Shown here in pieces: positions 36,461-49,212 of a stretch of DNA of 64,000 nucleotides; the stretch's first letter is position 1; each line of letters opens with the position of its first letter. The notes under the pieces are model-generated. The model was not told where the DNA came from. It did not search any database and saw only the letters and a program-made list of their open reading frames with translations. The position numbers and the translations under genes are program-made. The stretch lies in NCBI GenBank assembly GCA_036852015.1, contig JAANDG010000090.1, positions 124,001-188,000 on the forward strand, given 5' to 3'. The stretch comes from Pelodera strongyloides. Lineage: Eukaryota > Nematoda > Chromadorea > Rhabditida > Rhabditidae.

Positions 36461-39400
36461 ATCTTTTCTTTTCCTGTCCCTCTATCCCTTGAATCCCTAA
36501 GCTTCTACCTCTATATTAATTCATCTCCTTTGTGAGAACTTTGACTTCGTCAGGCTGTGGCACCTTCATTATTATTCTCCCTTTCTTCTCTCTCTAGAAG
36601 TCAAGTTCTTTTATTCTTCAATTCTTCTCAGGATTAACCTTCTATTCGGAACAAGCATTTTACTTGTTGTCACTAATTTTCCCAACGTTTGTTGAGCGAA
36701 CTTTTCGTAGTAAATAGTTTTCAACTATATTCAGTTTCCATCAATCCGTCAATAAATCCAATACAAAAATGGGGCAAGCGACCATAATAAGAAGCACTTT
36801 CGGAACGTATATTGAGAAACTCACATAATTTAGCATTATTTTCTACTTTATAAAATGCGACGTGTGACCATTTTCATTTTTTTCTGCTTACTCGCTCCTA
36901 CTCGTGTATTTCTTCACAATTATGCTGCACATTTTGTTATACAAAATATGCCTATTCATTAAGTATTTGTGAGTTTTTATTTGTGCTTTATAAGCGATTT
37001 GCTGCTCTATACGTAAGATTATCTATGTTAGCTAATTAAATTATGACCAGTGTAGTCTTTTCTGTATGCGCGAACTAACTTGCACACGTCTGCAACATCG
37101 CGGTACTTCGCGTAGTAACCCTGAAGAATTAATTATACTATTTTAATTGTTGGCACAAAACAGGATAATAATTACCTTTTTCGACTACCTTTTTCAAACG
37201 TTATGTCCTTTGGTAACCATGGTTTCCTAACTTTCTTTTGCAACCTTTTCCAAATAACACGCATATTATCAGACTATTATTATCATCATTTTCTATAATA
37301 TTACCAATAGCAAGTTTTTGAATCTATTTTGAATCAGTTTTAAATCAAGATAACCTGGGTATTTGGCGACTCAGTAAAAACATAGCGTTAGATTTTGTTT
37401 TTCTCAACGTTAGGGGAATGGTGAAGGATTTCTCTCCAGATGAGATTATTCTTTGAAGAATTGTTCTTTGACGAAAATAAGACATGACAAATTATATATA
37501 AATTTCCTTAATTTTAGGTTGAATCGTTTCGGTATTGATTGCTCTCCTTGCTTTCAGGGCTGTGCAAGTCTCATTGTGCGTCGGGTCGATTCCCCTTCTG
37601 CTGATATTTGTGGTGGTACCTCTTCTTATATACTTGTTCCCAAGTATAATGCAACATCTTTTTTTCTTGAACTTCCGTGAGTTCCTAATCGATATATTAC
37701 TTTGCCATTAATTATCACAATTGCGCGGCGCACGCACACCTTTCGCGCTCAGAGAGTGCGCCAACTGGAACTTGTACGTGTGTTCGAGCACCATAGTATG
37801 CGCCTATGCGCCGTTCGAGCACCATAGTATGCCATGTTTTCGCGCGATGAATGCGGGGCGTTTCGTCAGCCAGGAGATGTATCAAGCACAATATTCTAGA
37901 CGCCCTGCCGCTAGTATATTACAGTAGTCTTATGATTGCAGGTAGAATACCAATGACTGACTACGAGAATGTGACCGCCAATAATGTGAAATCTATGGGA
38001 AGAAGCTTTTATCTGGAGGGAGATCAAGGGAAAATCGGAGTTTGGTTGGTATTTTACGCTCTTCTTTATTTTTTTACATTCTATATTTCAGTATTCTGTT
38101 TACGTCCGTTTTTATTTTATTTCACTCCACCTTTTTTATTTTTCAGTACTTTCATGTTTCAAGAAAGTGCTCCATTATTCAAAGATGGTATATTACCGTG
38201 TTCAAAACTTATAACTCGTTCCACAGAGGCCCTTAGCGATAGAGTCGAACGCGTTAGACATTGGACCACGCGGCTAATATATAACGTGCTAATATTATTA
38301 TGTATAGCTAGTTTGTAATTTTAGGCACATGATCCCTTCGAAGCGGGCTGCCAAATACCGAGAAAAGGGCATAGTTCCTTCGGATTCTGATATTGAAGAA
38401 ACGCTGAAGGAGGAAGGCAACCCCGTGGTCCTGTATGCACATGGAAACTCGTTTGATAGGTAGGTTCTGTTCATAGATAAATAAAATAAAAAATAAAAAT
38501 CTGGTCGTTGTGACATATCTGATGTTTTGCGATCGTTCGCAACGTGCGCGATGGGGGCGCCACGGCGAGAATGCCAGATGGCGCACCCGTGGCGCACACA
38601 TGGTGGACCCACACCTCCTCCAGCTCAGTTTTCCATACTTTCAGAACAATCGATCACCGGTGTCAATTGTATAATGTGCTGAATGATATGGATTATCATG
38701 TGATTGCGTTCGACTATAGAGGTTAGTCATAATAAATGTTTATTCAGAACTCATAAAAAAATTAAACTTTATTCACCTATTTATTGTTAGTACGAAGCAA
38801 TACGTCTATAAATCCCTCCGTGGTCATCTGATTGTCTGTATATGTATCTTCTCGAAACGTGATCAATAAGCGACATTTATTATTTTAGGAAGGATGTATT
38901 GGTGCCATGAGCCTTATTGACTGATCAAATAAATGAATAAATGTTTTAGGCTACGGTGATAGTGAAGGAACTCCATCAGAGACAGGAATAGTCAACGATA
39001 CGCGTGCTGTATATGAGTACCTGAAGGGAAGAGTTGGGAAGAACCTCCTGATGATATGGGGACACTCCATGGGAACTGGGTATGTCTCCTTTATTGACAG
39101 CTAGCATAATTACGAATATTGTCTAACGCGTAAGCTTGTGAAGCAAAACGGATTCGCTACCCTGTAATGGGGACCCAGCGTAGCGTGAACTGTGTCCAAT
39201 TTCAGTTGGCGCACCTGCAGCACCCACTTCAAAAATTTGCCACTGCGTCAAAAATTCGCCAAGCTCTTGCGCATCCGTGACGCACACCCTCGCTTATCCT
39301 CTTCCATTGATATTCTGACTCCTTGGTTGTGGCAGTAGCTCAACGAGTGTATAATCTTTGAATATTTTAGTGTTTCCACCAAATTGGTCATGGATCTCTC

Positions 39401-40697
39401 GTTGGAGGGAACTCCTCCACACGGACTTGTGTTGGAATCTCCGTTTAATAATCTTCATGACGTTGTGATCAACCATCCGTTTAGTATTGTGAGTTCATTA
39501 CTTTCACAGATATCTTCCATTTCTTTTACACATTAATTGTCTAATGAATCCCACATATCGTCTTTTCAAGCACAAATACTCCTGTGTAAGTTTTGGAAGC
39601 TAGTGATTCTTTTGTGCCTTGTTTTTAAGTGGGAGATTATCGGTTATTTAGCAAATGCATATGTATGAATTTAGCCGATTCGATGGATGCCCGACGGGCT
39701 GATAAATTCTATCATACTGAATCCACTCAGATCAGTTGGACTAATCATGGACTCGGATAAGAGGATTGGAAAGTGAGTTCTTTGGTTACTCTACGATTAA
39801 GTAGATTGGTGTAGATGCGAATTGCCAAGTAGCTGCCACATCTATGGATATTCCGCCAGCGCATCTAACACACAAAAAACATGCGCGAAGAAATTGTGGC
39901 GCGTCCGTGGCATTCTGTCGGGATCCTAAAAAAAAAAGAGGGTGACATTTATGTCACAAGTGTGCCCAGCATGCAGTTCATGTGCCATCGGCGCGGCAGC
40001 TAGAACGCGTTCCCTCCACGCTCACAAGGCGCGAAATTTGGCAGATGGTAATAGAAACTAACCACGGTTGACACATATTGATGGAAACTACAGTAGGTGG
40101 GATTCCTCAAATTTTTCTTTACCGTGTGACAAAAAAAAAACTTTTTTTTCAGCATCACATGCCCAATTCTGATAGTACATGCTGAAGACGATCATGTTAT
40201 TCCGGTGAAACTTGCACGATTACTCAGGGTTGGTTGATTTTTTATTATTGATTGGTTATATTATTTGACTAATCACCACTATACATACAGGATGTGCTGG
40301 AAAATGAGACGACACCAAAACACAATTCAACAAGAACTAATTAATTAATTATAACTGTATTTAGGATGCCGCCGTGAGCGCCAATCGCAACGTCGAATAT
40401 GTTGAATTTGATAATTCTCGGGAATTCAAACACAAGTTTATCTATTTGGCGCCCGAACTGCCCACTGTTGTAAGGTAAGGACTGTTTCCATGGACATGAT
40501 GATATCAATCAACAATAATCACTATCACGCAAAGAAGCAAAATATTAATTGAAATTGACAGTCTACCAAAAAACACTTCTCCTAAGAATCTGACTTTCAT
40601 CAAAATGTTTTGTCTCCTTTTCAGAAATTTCTTCATCAAATGTGATTCCCTTCGGTCGAGCAATTCTACGTCTACAACTACGGCTATTTCTTCATAG
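32857..40697 (+). CDS. abhd-12: ABHD12-type lysophosphatidylserine lipase (frame broken once)
   Basis: Exons 32857-32957, 37558-37676, 37942-38044, 38325-38459, 38645-38721, 38950-39079, 39371-39489, 39675-39772, 40153-40228, 40365-40474, 40625-40697. Phases agree throughout except for one surplus base in exon 7; discounting it gives 379 aa (human ABHD12 398). ABHD12 is an ER-membrane serine hydrolase with a lumenal catalytic domain that degrades lyso-phosphatidylserine. Visible are a basic cytosolic N-terminus (residues 1-35), a TM segment (IPLLLIFVVVPLLIYL, about 43-58), the alpha/beta-hydrolase motif VLYAHGNSFDR, the nucleophile elbow GHSMGTG with Ser218, the acid region HAEDDHVIP (Asp306/307) and the catalytic His342 in FKHKFIY. 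The first intron is 4.6 kb and carries a MITE, low-complexity DNA and no recognised gene. Exon 1 is assigned by phase, reading-frame quality and the family's N-terminal layout. Confidence 0.88.
33115..33293. mobile_element. MITE, family A copy in abhd-12 intron 1
   Basis: Begins AAAGCGAAATACTGGCCGGT and ends GGCCGGCATTTCGCTTT, with the same GAAACGCATCG inner motif as the copy at 26631. The right edge has TTAA and the left edge TCAA, so one flank has mutated. Confidence 0.88.
34999..35039 (+). repeat. 20-bp direct repeat x2
   Basis: GATTTGTGAAACATGTGCTA occurs twice in tandem inside abhd-12 intron 1. No function suggested. Confidence 0.8.
36424..36459. repeat. (CT)n microsatellite
   Basis: Nearly uninterrupted CT dinucleotides for about 35 bp in abhd-12 intron 1, within a broader pyrimidine-rich zone (36400-36620). 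Confidence 0.9.
38205..38284 (-). pseudogene. Possible tRNA-like relic in abhd-12 intron 3
   Basis: On the minus strand, GCCGCGTGGTCCAATG followed by CTAACGCGTTCGACTC resembles the 5' half of a tRNA with an A box. The 3' half lacks a good B box and no cloverleaf could be completed. It may be the head of an old SINE. Confidence 0.25.
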
Positions 40698-42677
40698 ATG
40701 TTTTTCCTTGACTTGGTAGTTTCAGAACATGAATTAAACCCAGGAGTATCTATATCTATGCGAATTCTGCAGATTCCCGTATCTTGAGATTCCAGAGCTA
40801 GTTTTACAAGTAGAGTGATATTTTTGGTTGTAAAGCACAGTACAACACTTTGAACAAGGTCTTTTCACATAATACGCGGTTTCTTTCGCATTCGTCACGT
40901 AATTGGTTTGAGTCTATTCCTGATTATACTATATTGCTCCGCCTTACATTGAAATTTGGGTAGATTAAAACACGGCCCGTCCAGTTATAGGACTCACGTT
41001 TTTGTCCGTGTACGCTCCTTGATATGCTATTCGTATGGTCCTAATTTGGTACTAATTTCCCAATCACCTGCCCTCAGCTTTATTGTAATTATTATATTGT
41101 ATAATTGTTGTATTAGTTACCGGTGGTGCCTTATTCTCTATGCATTCGATGTATGTTTATTCCATATGTTGTGATTATTCCAAGGCTTACGAGAGCTTGA
41201 ATTTCTGAAGGGATTTCGTTTTTTTCTTCAAATTTACAGTTAATCTTAGAAAACTTTATTACATTTTCCTTGATCTAGTCGAGATGTGGCTTTCACTTTC
41301 TTCTATTAATCGATTCTAATCGTTTTGCATTTGTGCATTCGTTAGTCTGTTATTGTCTGGTATTTGGTATGCTATTTTTTAGAGTATTTTTGTAACATGA
41401 GCCAAAATACTGTAGTTACCTAGCGTAGGCATACCTACCGACCAGCCATATCTACTCTACGCATACTTGCATATATTGACCGCATTTTTTTGAATTATTT
41501 ACTAATATTAATAATATCAACTTTCTGACTAGTCGAACTACTAACATTTCACATAGTCGCCTGTTAGATATTCACGTGTGGAAACAAGTATTACACTTAT
41601 TAGGCAGATAAATTTGAATAAAGGTTTGAGACTTGAAATCAGCAAATTACCGTAACTCGGATAAATGAATACTGTACTGGGATACAAAAACTACAATATA
41701 TGTCTTTTACCTTCAATCTTACAATATTTTTTACGGTAAGGTATTTGGTTCGTGCAATGCCGTTCCTAAATAAAAACAAAAACTGATACAATCATTTTAT
41801 TGAAGATAAATATGTTAATATAGATGCAACACGAAAAACTTGATCACAAAAGGAATTCTGAGAAGATTTTTGGACTATTTTCTAGGAAACGAATACCTAA
41901 GTAATGTCCATAACATTAAAAATAAACAATACAATTTATAAAAAAAATCGAGAAGGATCCCACATAAAATACACCAACAGGGACAAAAATTCTGTTACAA
42001 TTACTTACGTTTAGTCACAAAAAAATAGCTACATTTTGAGCATTTTCTTAAAATGTCATGTTTGATATTCATATTAAAAAAAAACATTAAAAACCTCGAA
42101 GAGATCAACACGTAAGTGATGTTAAAGGTTTTATGGATAATAAACACAATTTAAACTGTAAAAAAAATCATAACTCTGGAGCAAACCCTGACTAGTTCAG
42201 CAAGTTACAAATGACAACACTAAATAATTGATTAAAATTGGGGGTCAATTTAGGTATAATAGTACACTAAGTCTATATGAGAAGTAAAATACATGTTATG
42301 AACGATCTATAATTTCTTTCTGTGCTTTCTATCCTTCTATCCTATGCCTATGGATATTTACGTTAGGCGTTTAGGATATTTACGGAACGATTTATATCTG
42401 TACCTAGGCTTTGCAAGAATAATTACTTACGGTTATTTACATGCTACTGATATGATATGTCATGTGTTGAATCCTTGCAGATGATAGCATCAACGATTAT
42501 TTCTTGAGTTTTTATATTTTTATGCAATTTCGATCTGAACACTTTCGTCGTTTTCGTCGTTTTTCACCGTGAGGACGATTACCTGAAGGTATAGAATTCT
42601 AACAATACGCATTATTTTAATCCTGCTCAGAACCAATCATAATTTGAAGGAAAGTTTCAAAATTTCCTGGTCTAATT
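40698..42677. other. Intergenic, AT-rich, no gene seen
   Basis: Follows the lipase stop. No exon chain was found on either strand. The only structure is the palindromic element starting at 42678. Confidence 0.5.
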
Positions 42678-42844
42678 AAAGCGAAATGCTAGCCCGTTTG
42701 GAAAATTTGCATATGATAAGCAAATCCTATGTATCCTATGCTAATTTTGTACGATCGTCCACGACAATCGTACAAAATTAGCATAGGATACATAGGATTT
42801 GCCTATCATATGCAAATTTTCCAAAGAGGCTAGCATTTCGCTTT
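42678..42844. mobile_element. Near-perfect 167-bp palindromic MITE, family B
   Basis: Same family as 26808-26974, differing at a handful of positions (for example CTAGCC for CAGCTC near the ends and GTACGATCG for GCGCGATCG at the centre). TTAA flanks both sides. Directly after it, AAGCGAAAT starts again at 42845, like the first bases of another element now lost. Confidence 0.9.
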
Positions 42845-43199
42845 AAAGCGAAATCACATCATGTTGCACGCCGTATTCCCATGTAGTGTATGCAAATCAC
42901 TGCGCGATACGGCTCCTTTTCTACTATGTTCATTTTCACACACCATGTGGGGTATGTTTCAACATTCAAAAACCGGATGTTATACCGCTATAAATGGCCT
43001 AGTTTTTTTTTCATCACTGATCAATAACTTTGATCGATACTTTTCTTCTGCCTTGTATATCTATGAGGAATGATTTTCAGTAGCTTAAAATAAAGAATAA
43101 AAAGGAGACGATGTGTGGTGACTTCCGCTTCAAGAGCGTGCATCAAATTTATTCAATGTTATACAATATATTGTTCAAAGTTTGCCTATGACATGTCCC

Positions 43200-43370
43200 G
43201 CAGAGGTCTTGAGCAGTCGGCGACGAGTTCCTAATTGCTCACCTCTTCATGTTAGGGCCGGGAGATCGCCCGGGTGGTGGCCTCTGTCACGAGCCAGACT
43301 CGAACTCGGGTCGAGTGCGTTAGAAACCAACGCGCAAACCACTGTTCACTATAGGGTTTCAATGCTTTAC
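43200..43370 (-). mobile_element. tRNA-like SINE relic, minus orientation
   Basis: On the minus strand an A-box-like GAACAGTGGTTTGCGCG is followed about 45 nt later by a clear B box GAGTTCGAGTCTGG. GC-rich sequence then continues to about 43200. The ends and target duplication are not clear. The composition differs sharply from its AT-rich surroundings. It lies just beyond the stop of the four-TM gene and may be in its 3' UTR. Confidence 0.5.
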
Positions 43371-43385
43371 TCTGGTTTGTGAAAC

Positions 43386-44953
43386 TTATGAATTACGTAC
43401 CGGTGGATGTGAGTATCCGTGGAGTTGTTCGTATTGCCTCTGTGCTCGCATCGTTCTTACAATCAGAATTGAGAGCAGAGCCCATACAAATGGCAGACCA
43501 AACTCGCACATTATGAAGACCTGAAAAATAAAATTTCCTTATAGCGCAGTAAACTTCTTTATCTCCCCCTACCGTGTATTCCAGACAATGTTTTTCCCTA
43601 CCTTTAGTGGGGTAGCTAACCGAACTAACTAGGTGATAATTCTTTCCGTAGGCAACGCTTAAAATAAAATAGCAAAACGTACACAGTCTTCAGTTCGGGC
43701 GGGTTCATCCCGCAACTTTTCTCGTAAAATTCCTTTAAAATTCCTCACTGGCCAAACAACCGCTCTGAAAAGTAGACGGGTTAGTAATTAAATACAGGGC
43801 GTTTTCTAATTTATTGCATATTTCCAGTAAACACTTCCCAGCCAGGGCCCGTAACCCGTCTATGAGACCAGCTCGGTCAGAGTCTAAAAAGGTGTCCGGT
43901 AGGTGCGCGCAAAGGGTGTGCAATTCCAGTTGGCGCACCAATGGCTCCCTATTGGCGCACTTTTGGCACACACGTGCAAAAACTTTTTCGCCTCGATTTG
44001 CCTTGTTTCCTCTTTTTTAGTGGTTCTTTAATAGAATTTTAGTGTCACCTGTAAATAAGTAGAAGAAGTTGTACTAGAATACACGGCACAGTGAGAATAG
44101 CCTTTCTCGTCCACATAGCAGCTCCGAGTCCCAGTACACAGACAAAAATATCACCAAACATTCGAGCTATCTGTAAATAATTGTGATTCAACTTATATTT
44201 TAAGAGTTTCATCGGATTTTAAAAGTTACCTTTACCTAGATACCTACATTAATTGACTAACACTAATTAGCCCCACTTACTTACTTTTTTAATGATCAAC
44301 TGATTATTTTATTTGACTGATAATTTCAACCACCTACCAGGTAATACGTGTCTGCCGGATCAATTCGCATATAGAATTTCCACGAGTTCATGTCATATTC
44401 ATTATCGTCTCTAAAATGGAAATAAAATATTGGACTTGTGTTTGCGTTTAGCTGCGGTTTATGTTGATGGTGACTCACTTACGCAAAAAAATATTAGGAA
44501 ACAAACTAACCTTAATAAATATGCCCAGTGAATAATATCCACAATACAAAACATGATAAACGTCGCTTTTAAAAGATAAAACTGCCGGTGAGGATTGAAG
44601 AATTTTGTCATCGTACTTACTGTATCAGCTTCCTGAAATAACTACTTCACTTCACATAAACTCAATTCAAAACAAAAGCCAAACAGACCAACCAATCAAT
44701 AAATGGATATTTTTTTCATTGGCCACAGTACGTGCATATGCCATACAGCCATACTGTCCATAGCTCATACAGTCAGTGTGCATTGTGCATGATGAAGTCA
44801 GATTTTTGAGTTTGAAAAATCGATATCTGGCCTTCCAACACCAATACTTACATTGTCTCTAATATTATTCCCATTCGGCTGTGACTCAATAGTTCGTTGT
44901 ACTTGTGGACGACCACTGCGAGGTGTTGTGGTACCCAACGATGAAGATGACAT
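43386..44953 (-). CDS. Four-TM membrane protein, family not recognised
   Basis: Exons in transcription order: 44953-44852, 44632-44511, 44410-44338, 44170-44049, 43764-43683, 43520-43386. All phases agree and give 211 aa. The last exon is read to the TAA at 43388-43386; a GTACGT at 43400 could be a donor to a further exon I could not find. The N-terminus is a Ser/Thr/Arg/Gln-rich cytosolic-type segment (1-34). TM segments are roughly FYLLKATFIMFCIVDIIHWA, IFVCVLGLGAAMW, ILTVPCILVQLLLLIY and CEFGLPFVWALLSILIV. A charged loop (NFKGILREKLRDEPARTEDC) lies before TM4. The start ATG follows a CTTTCAG acceptor directly, which suggests trans-splicing or a 5' UTR intron. No enzyme or channel motif is visible. 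Confidence 0.75.
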
Positions 44954-45136
44954 TCTGAAAGAGGCATACTATTATTAGATACTATTATACGTAATGGTTT
45001 CCAACTATTCTTGGAAACCCCAACGTGGAGGTAGCACACAAAAATTTAATTTTCGCGCGCAAGTAGCAAATTCCCATGATATCGGTAGGACATAATTCAT
45101 AGGAAATATCTTATAAAAAAAGCCGTTATATATATA
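44954..45136. other. Short upstream region of the four-TM gene
   Basis: Contains the acceptor-like CTTTCAG (minus strand) immediately before the ATG and AT-rich sequence leading to the mariner-like element. Nothing else seen. Confidence 0.4.
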
Positions 45137-46007
45137 CAGTGCCTTTCATAAGTTTAGGTGCACCCAAAAAAAAGTGTTTCTAGTAGTTTTTGTAGGAATC
45201 TAGCGCAACCACTAAATCAAGCGTGCCAAAAAACCTTAAAAAAAATCATTTTGAGCGTGAAAAATGCAAAAATTATCTAATTATATTATTTTTAATGACG
45301 CCAGCACTGTAAGTCAAAAAATGAAATCCAGTGTTCGAAGAAACCATCTACACAGTCTTGTAGATCTTTTCATGGCGAGAATTTCTGTAAAAAAAATATA
45401 ATTTTGGCGTACTCCGAAGGAAAGTACGGCGCCTTGAAGTGAGGCAATTGCGAAGTTTAGATTAAGGAAGCGCAAGCGGACGAAAACAGCGCATGCATGG
45501 GTATTTCATGACTTCATAACTCCCTTCACAGTAAACCTACAAAGACAATCTTTTTACAGAAATGTTCGCCATAAAAAGTTCTATAAGACCTTGTTAATGG
45601 CTTTTTACAATGTTGTGTTTTATGGCTTGCGGAGTTGTGCAAAATTTTGCAAAAATCATGATTTAGCGTGAAAATTGGGCCCCACGAATCATGGCCAAAC
45701 TGAATTTTGAACCTGGTAATGATTAATATGGGTCTCTCAGGTCATTAACTAATTAGTAATGCTTGGGTAGTGTTTCTTTCCAACAAAATATTGATTTTCT
45801 ATACATGCATTTAAACTTATGACTTATGAGACGGCCGTTTTTCGGTTTTAAAACCGTCAGCCACTGATAAAATCATATTTTTTTCTACTTTTCATTATTC
45901 TGGGGTTTTTCGCCATGCTCGATTTGATAGAATGAATTGTTTTTCCCAAAAACGCCAGATAAGAATGTTAGAGGCAAATTAGAGGGTGCACCTAAACTTA
46001 TGAGACG
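45137..46007. mobile_element. Non-autonomous Tc1/mariner-like element (~870 bp)
   Basis: CATAAGTTTAGGTGCACCC at 45147-45165 is mirrored exactly at 45984-46002. The left edge reads TACAGTGCCTTTCATAAG, typical of Tc1/mariner ends, and both edges lie in TA repeats, fitting a TA target. The interior has no transposase-sized ORF. The right edge runs into the (TA)n that starts the satellite region. Confidence 0.75.
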
Positions 46008-47859
46008 TATATATATATATATATACTAGAGCTCGGCGCGCGCTGCGCGCGCGCCTCGCTCTAGCGATATGGATTTAGCTGAAACTTACGATCAGCTGAC
46101 GATTTCAGTTTTGGAAGATTATATTCATTTTTTTCATTTGAGCGCCGATTTTGATCATGTACAACATCGACGACGTTTGTCTTTGACTTACTTTTTAACC
46201 ATCATTTTTATGCTTCATCATATTCGACTGAAGGTTCGATTGACACCTGAACTGAGGCGATTGCCTCGTCTTTGAAAATTATCGATTTCTTTATCGAATA
46301 TTGATTGATTTCAAATTGTAACGTTCACATTTGGATATTAAACGTTGGCTCGGCTCGGCGCAACCAAGTTATAGCATTGGCTTTGAAGATTATTAACCTT
46401 ACGATTGCTGCGGTTGATTTTTCAATTTGAATATTAAGCTTATCATTCGCTAAGCTCATTACAATTTTACCATTCAACTTACTGCGTTTTTTATTGCGTA
46501 GCTCAGTTTTGCAATTTCAACGGATTATCGATTGATATCGATTTTTTGAGTTTGGCTCGCGCGCGCCTCGCTCTAGCGATATGGATTTAGCTGAAACTTA
46601 CGATCAGCTGATGATTTCAGTTTTGGAAGATTATATTCATTTTTTTCATTTGAGCGCCGATTTTGATCATATACAACATCGACGACGTTTGTCTTTAAGA
46701 CTTACTTTTTAACCATCATTTTCATGCTTCATCATATTCGACTGAAGGTTCGATTGACACCTGAACTGAGGCGATAGCCTCGTCTTTGAAAATTATCGAT
46801 TTCTTTATCGAATATTGATTGATTTCAAATTGTAACGTTCACATTTGGATATTAAACGTTGGCTCGGCTCGGCGGGGCCTTCGGCCCGCCTCGCTCGCCG
46901 CAACGAAGTTATAGCATTGGCTTTGAAGATTATTAACCTTACGATTGCTGCGGTTGATTTTTCAATTTGAACATTAAGCTTATCATTCGCTAAGCTCATT
47001 ACAATTTTACCATTCAACTTACTGCGTTTTTTATTGCGTAGCTCAGTTTTGCAATTTCAACGGATTATTGATCGATATCGATTTTTTTGAGTTTGACTCG
47101 CGCGCGCCTCGCTCTAGCGATATGGATTTAGCTGAAACTTACGATCAGCTGACGATTTCGGTTTTGGAAGATTATACCCATTTTTTTACTTTTTAACTAT
47201 CATTTTCATGCTTCATCATATTCGACTGTAGGTTCGATTGACTCCTGAACTGAGGCGATAGCCTCGTCTTTGAAAATTATCGATTTCTTTATCGAATATT
47301 GATTGATTTCAAATTTTAACGTTCATATTTGGATATTAAACGTTGGCTCGGCTCGGCGCGCGCGCCTCGCTCTAGCGATATGGATTTAGCTGAAACTTAC
47401 GATCAGCTGACGATTTCAGTTTTGGAAGATTATTTTCATTTTTTTCATTTGAGCGCCGATTTTGATCATATACAACATCGACGACGTTTGTCTTTAAGAC
47501 TTACTTTTTAACCATTATTTTTATGCTTCATCATATTCGACTGAAGGTTCGATTGACACCTGAACTGAGGCGATAGCCTCGTCTTTGAAAATTATCGATT
47601 TCTTTATCGAATATTGATTGATTTCAAATTGTAACGTTCACATTTGGATATTAAACGTTGGCTCGGCTCGGCGGGCCTTCGGCCCGCCTCGCTCGCCGCA
47701 ACGAAGTTATAGCATTGGCTTTGAAGATTATTAACCTTACGATTGTTGCGGTTGATTTTTCAATTTGAACATTAAGCTTATCATTCGCTAAGCTCATTAC
47801 AATTTTACCATTCAATTTACTGCGTTTTTTATTGCGTAGCTCAGTTTTGCAATTTTTCT

Positions 47860-49212
47860 ACGGATTATCGATCGATATCGATTTTTTCAAACTGATCATT
47901 CAACTTAACTTTCGGAGTTGAGCAATATCGATCAAAGGGCTCATGTCGCTATCTTCACTCCTAAGGCGGTTTTTGTTGTTTTTATAGATTATCCATCGAA
48001 ATCGATTTTTTGAATTTCGCCATTCAACTTACATTTCGAAGTTGAGCAATATCGATCAGAGGGCTCAAGTCTCTATCTTCACTGCTAAGACGGTTTTTGC
48101 TGTTTCTATAGATTATCGAGCGATATCGATTTTTTGAATTTCGCCATTCAACTTAACTTCGGAAGTTGAGCAATATCGATCGGAGGGCTCAAGTCGCTAT
48201 TTCGACTCCTAAGCCGGTTTTTGCGATTTCTATTGATTATCGTTCGATATCGATTTTTTGAATTTCACCATTTAGCTCATCTTCCGAAGTTGAGCAATAT
48301 CGATCAGAGGGCTGAAGTCTCTATCTTCACTCCTAAGGCGGTTTTTCCGATTTCTATGGATTATCGATCGATATCGACTTTTTGAATTTCACCATTTAAC
48401 TCATCTTTCGAAGTTGGGCAATATCGATCAGAGGGCTCAAGTCTCTATCTTCACTCCTAAGGCGGTTTTTGCGATTTCTATGGATTATCGATCGATATCG
48501 ATTTTTTGAATTTCACCATTTAACTCATCTTTCGAAGTTGGGCAATATCGATCAGAGGGCTCAAGTCTCTATCTTCACTCCTAAGGCGGTTTTTGCGATT
48601 TCTATGGATTATCGATCGATATCGATTTTTTGAATTTCACCATTCAACTCATCTTTCGAAGTTGAGCAATATCGATCAGAGGGCTCAAGTCTCTATCTTC
48701 ACTCCTAAGGCGGTTTTTGCGATTTCTATGGATTATCGATCGATATCGATTTTTTGAATTTCACCATTCAACTCATCTTTCGAAGTTGAGCGATATCGAT
48801 CAGAGGGCTCGACTGTCTATTTCGACTCCTAAGACGGTTTTTGCGATTTCTATGGATTATCGATCGATATCGATTTTTTGAATTTCCCCATTCAACTCAT
48901 CTTTCGAAGTTGAGCGATATCGATCAGAGGGCTCGACTGTCTATTTCGACTCCTAAGACGGTTTTTGCGATTTCTATGGATTATCGATCGATATCGATTT
49001 TTTGAATTTCCCCATTCAACTCATCTTTCGAAGTTGAGCGATATCGATCAGAGGGCTCGACTGTCTATTTCGACTCCTAAGCCGGTTTTCGCGATTTCTA
49101 TGGATTATCGATCGATATCGATTTTTTGAATTTCACCATTCAACTCATCTTTCGAAGTTGAGCAATATCGATCAGAGGACTCGAGTCTCTATTTCGACTC
49201 CTAAGCCGGTTT
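47860..49212 (+). repeat. 124-bp satellite block 1 (~11 units)
   Basis: Units carry GATTATCGATCGATATCGAT, then a ..TTGAATTTCACCATT.. segment, TTCGAAGTTGAGCAATATCG, and CTCCTAAGGCGGTTTTTGCG. The spacing measured on four successive units is exactly 124 bp. The middle units are the most alike and the edge units diverge. Confidence 0.92.

Noticed and set aside
46069..46275. Repeated open frame starting MDLAETYDQLT in the satellite modules
   Set aside because: The frame recurs because the modules are repeated. It breaks in different places in each copy and shows no codon-level conservation, so it is a by-product of the repeat.
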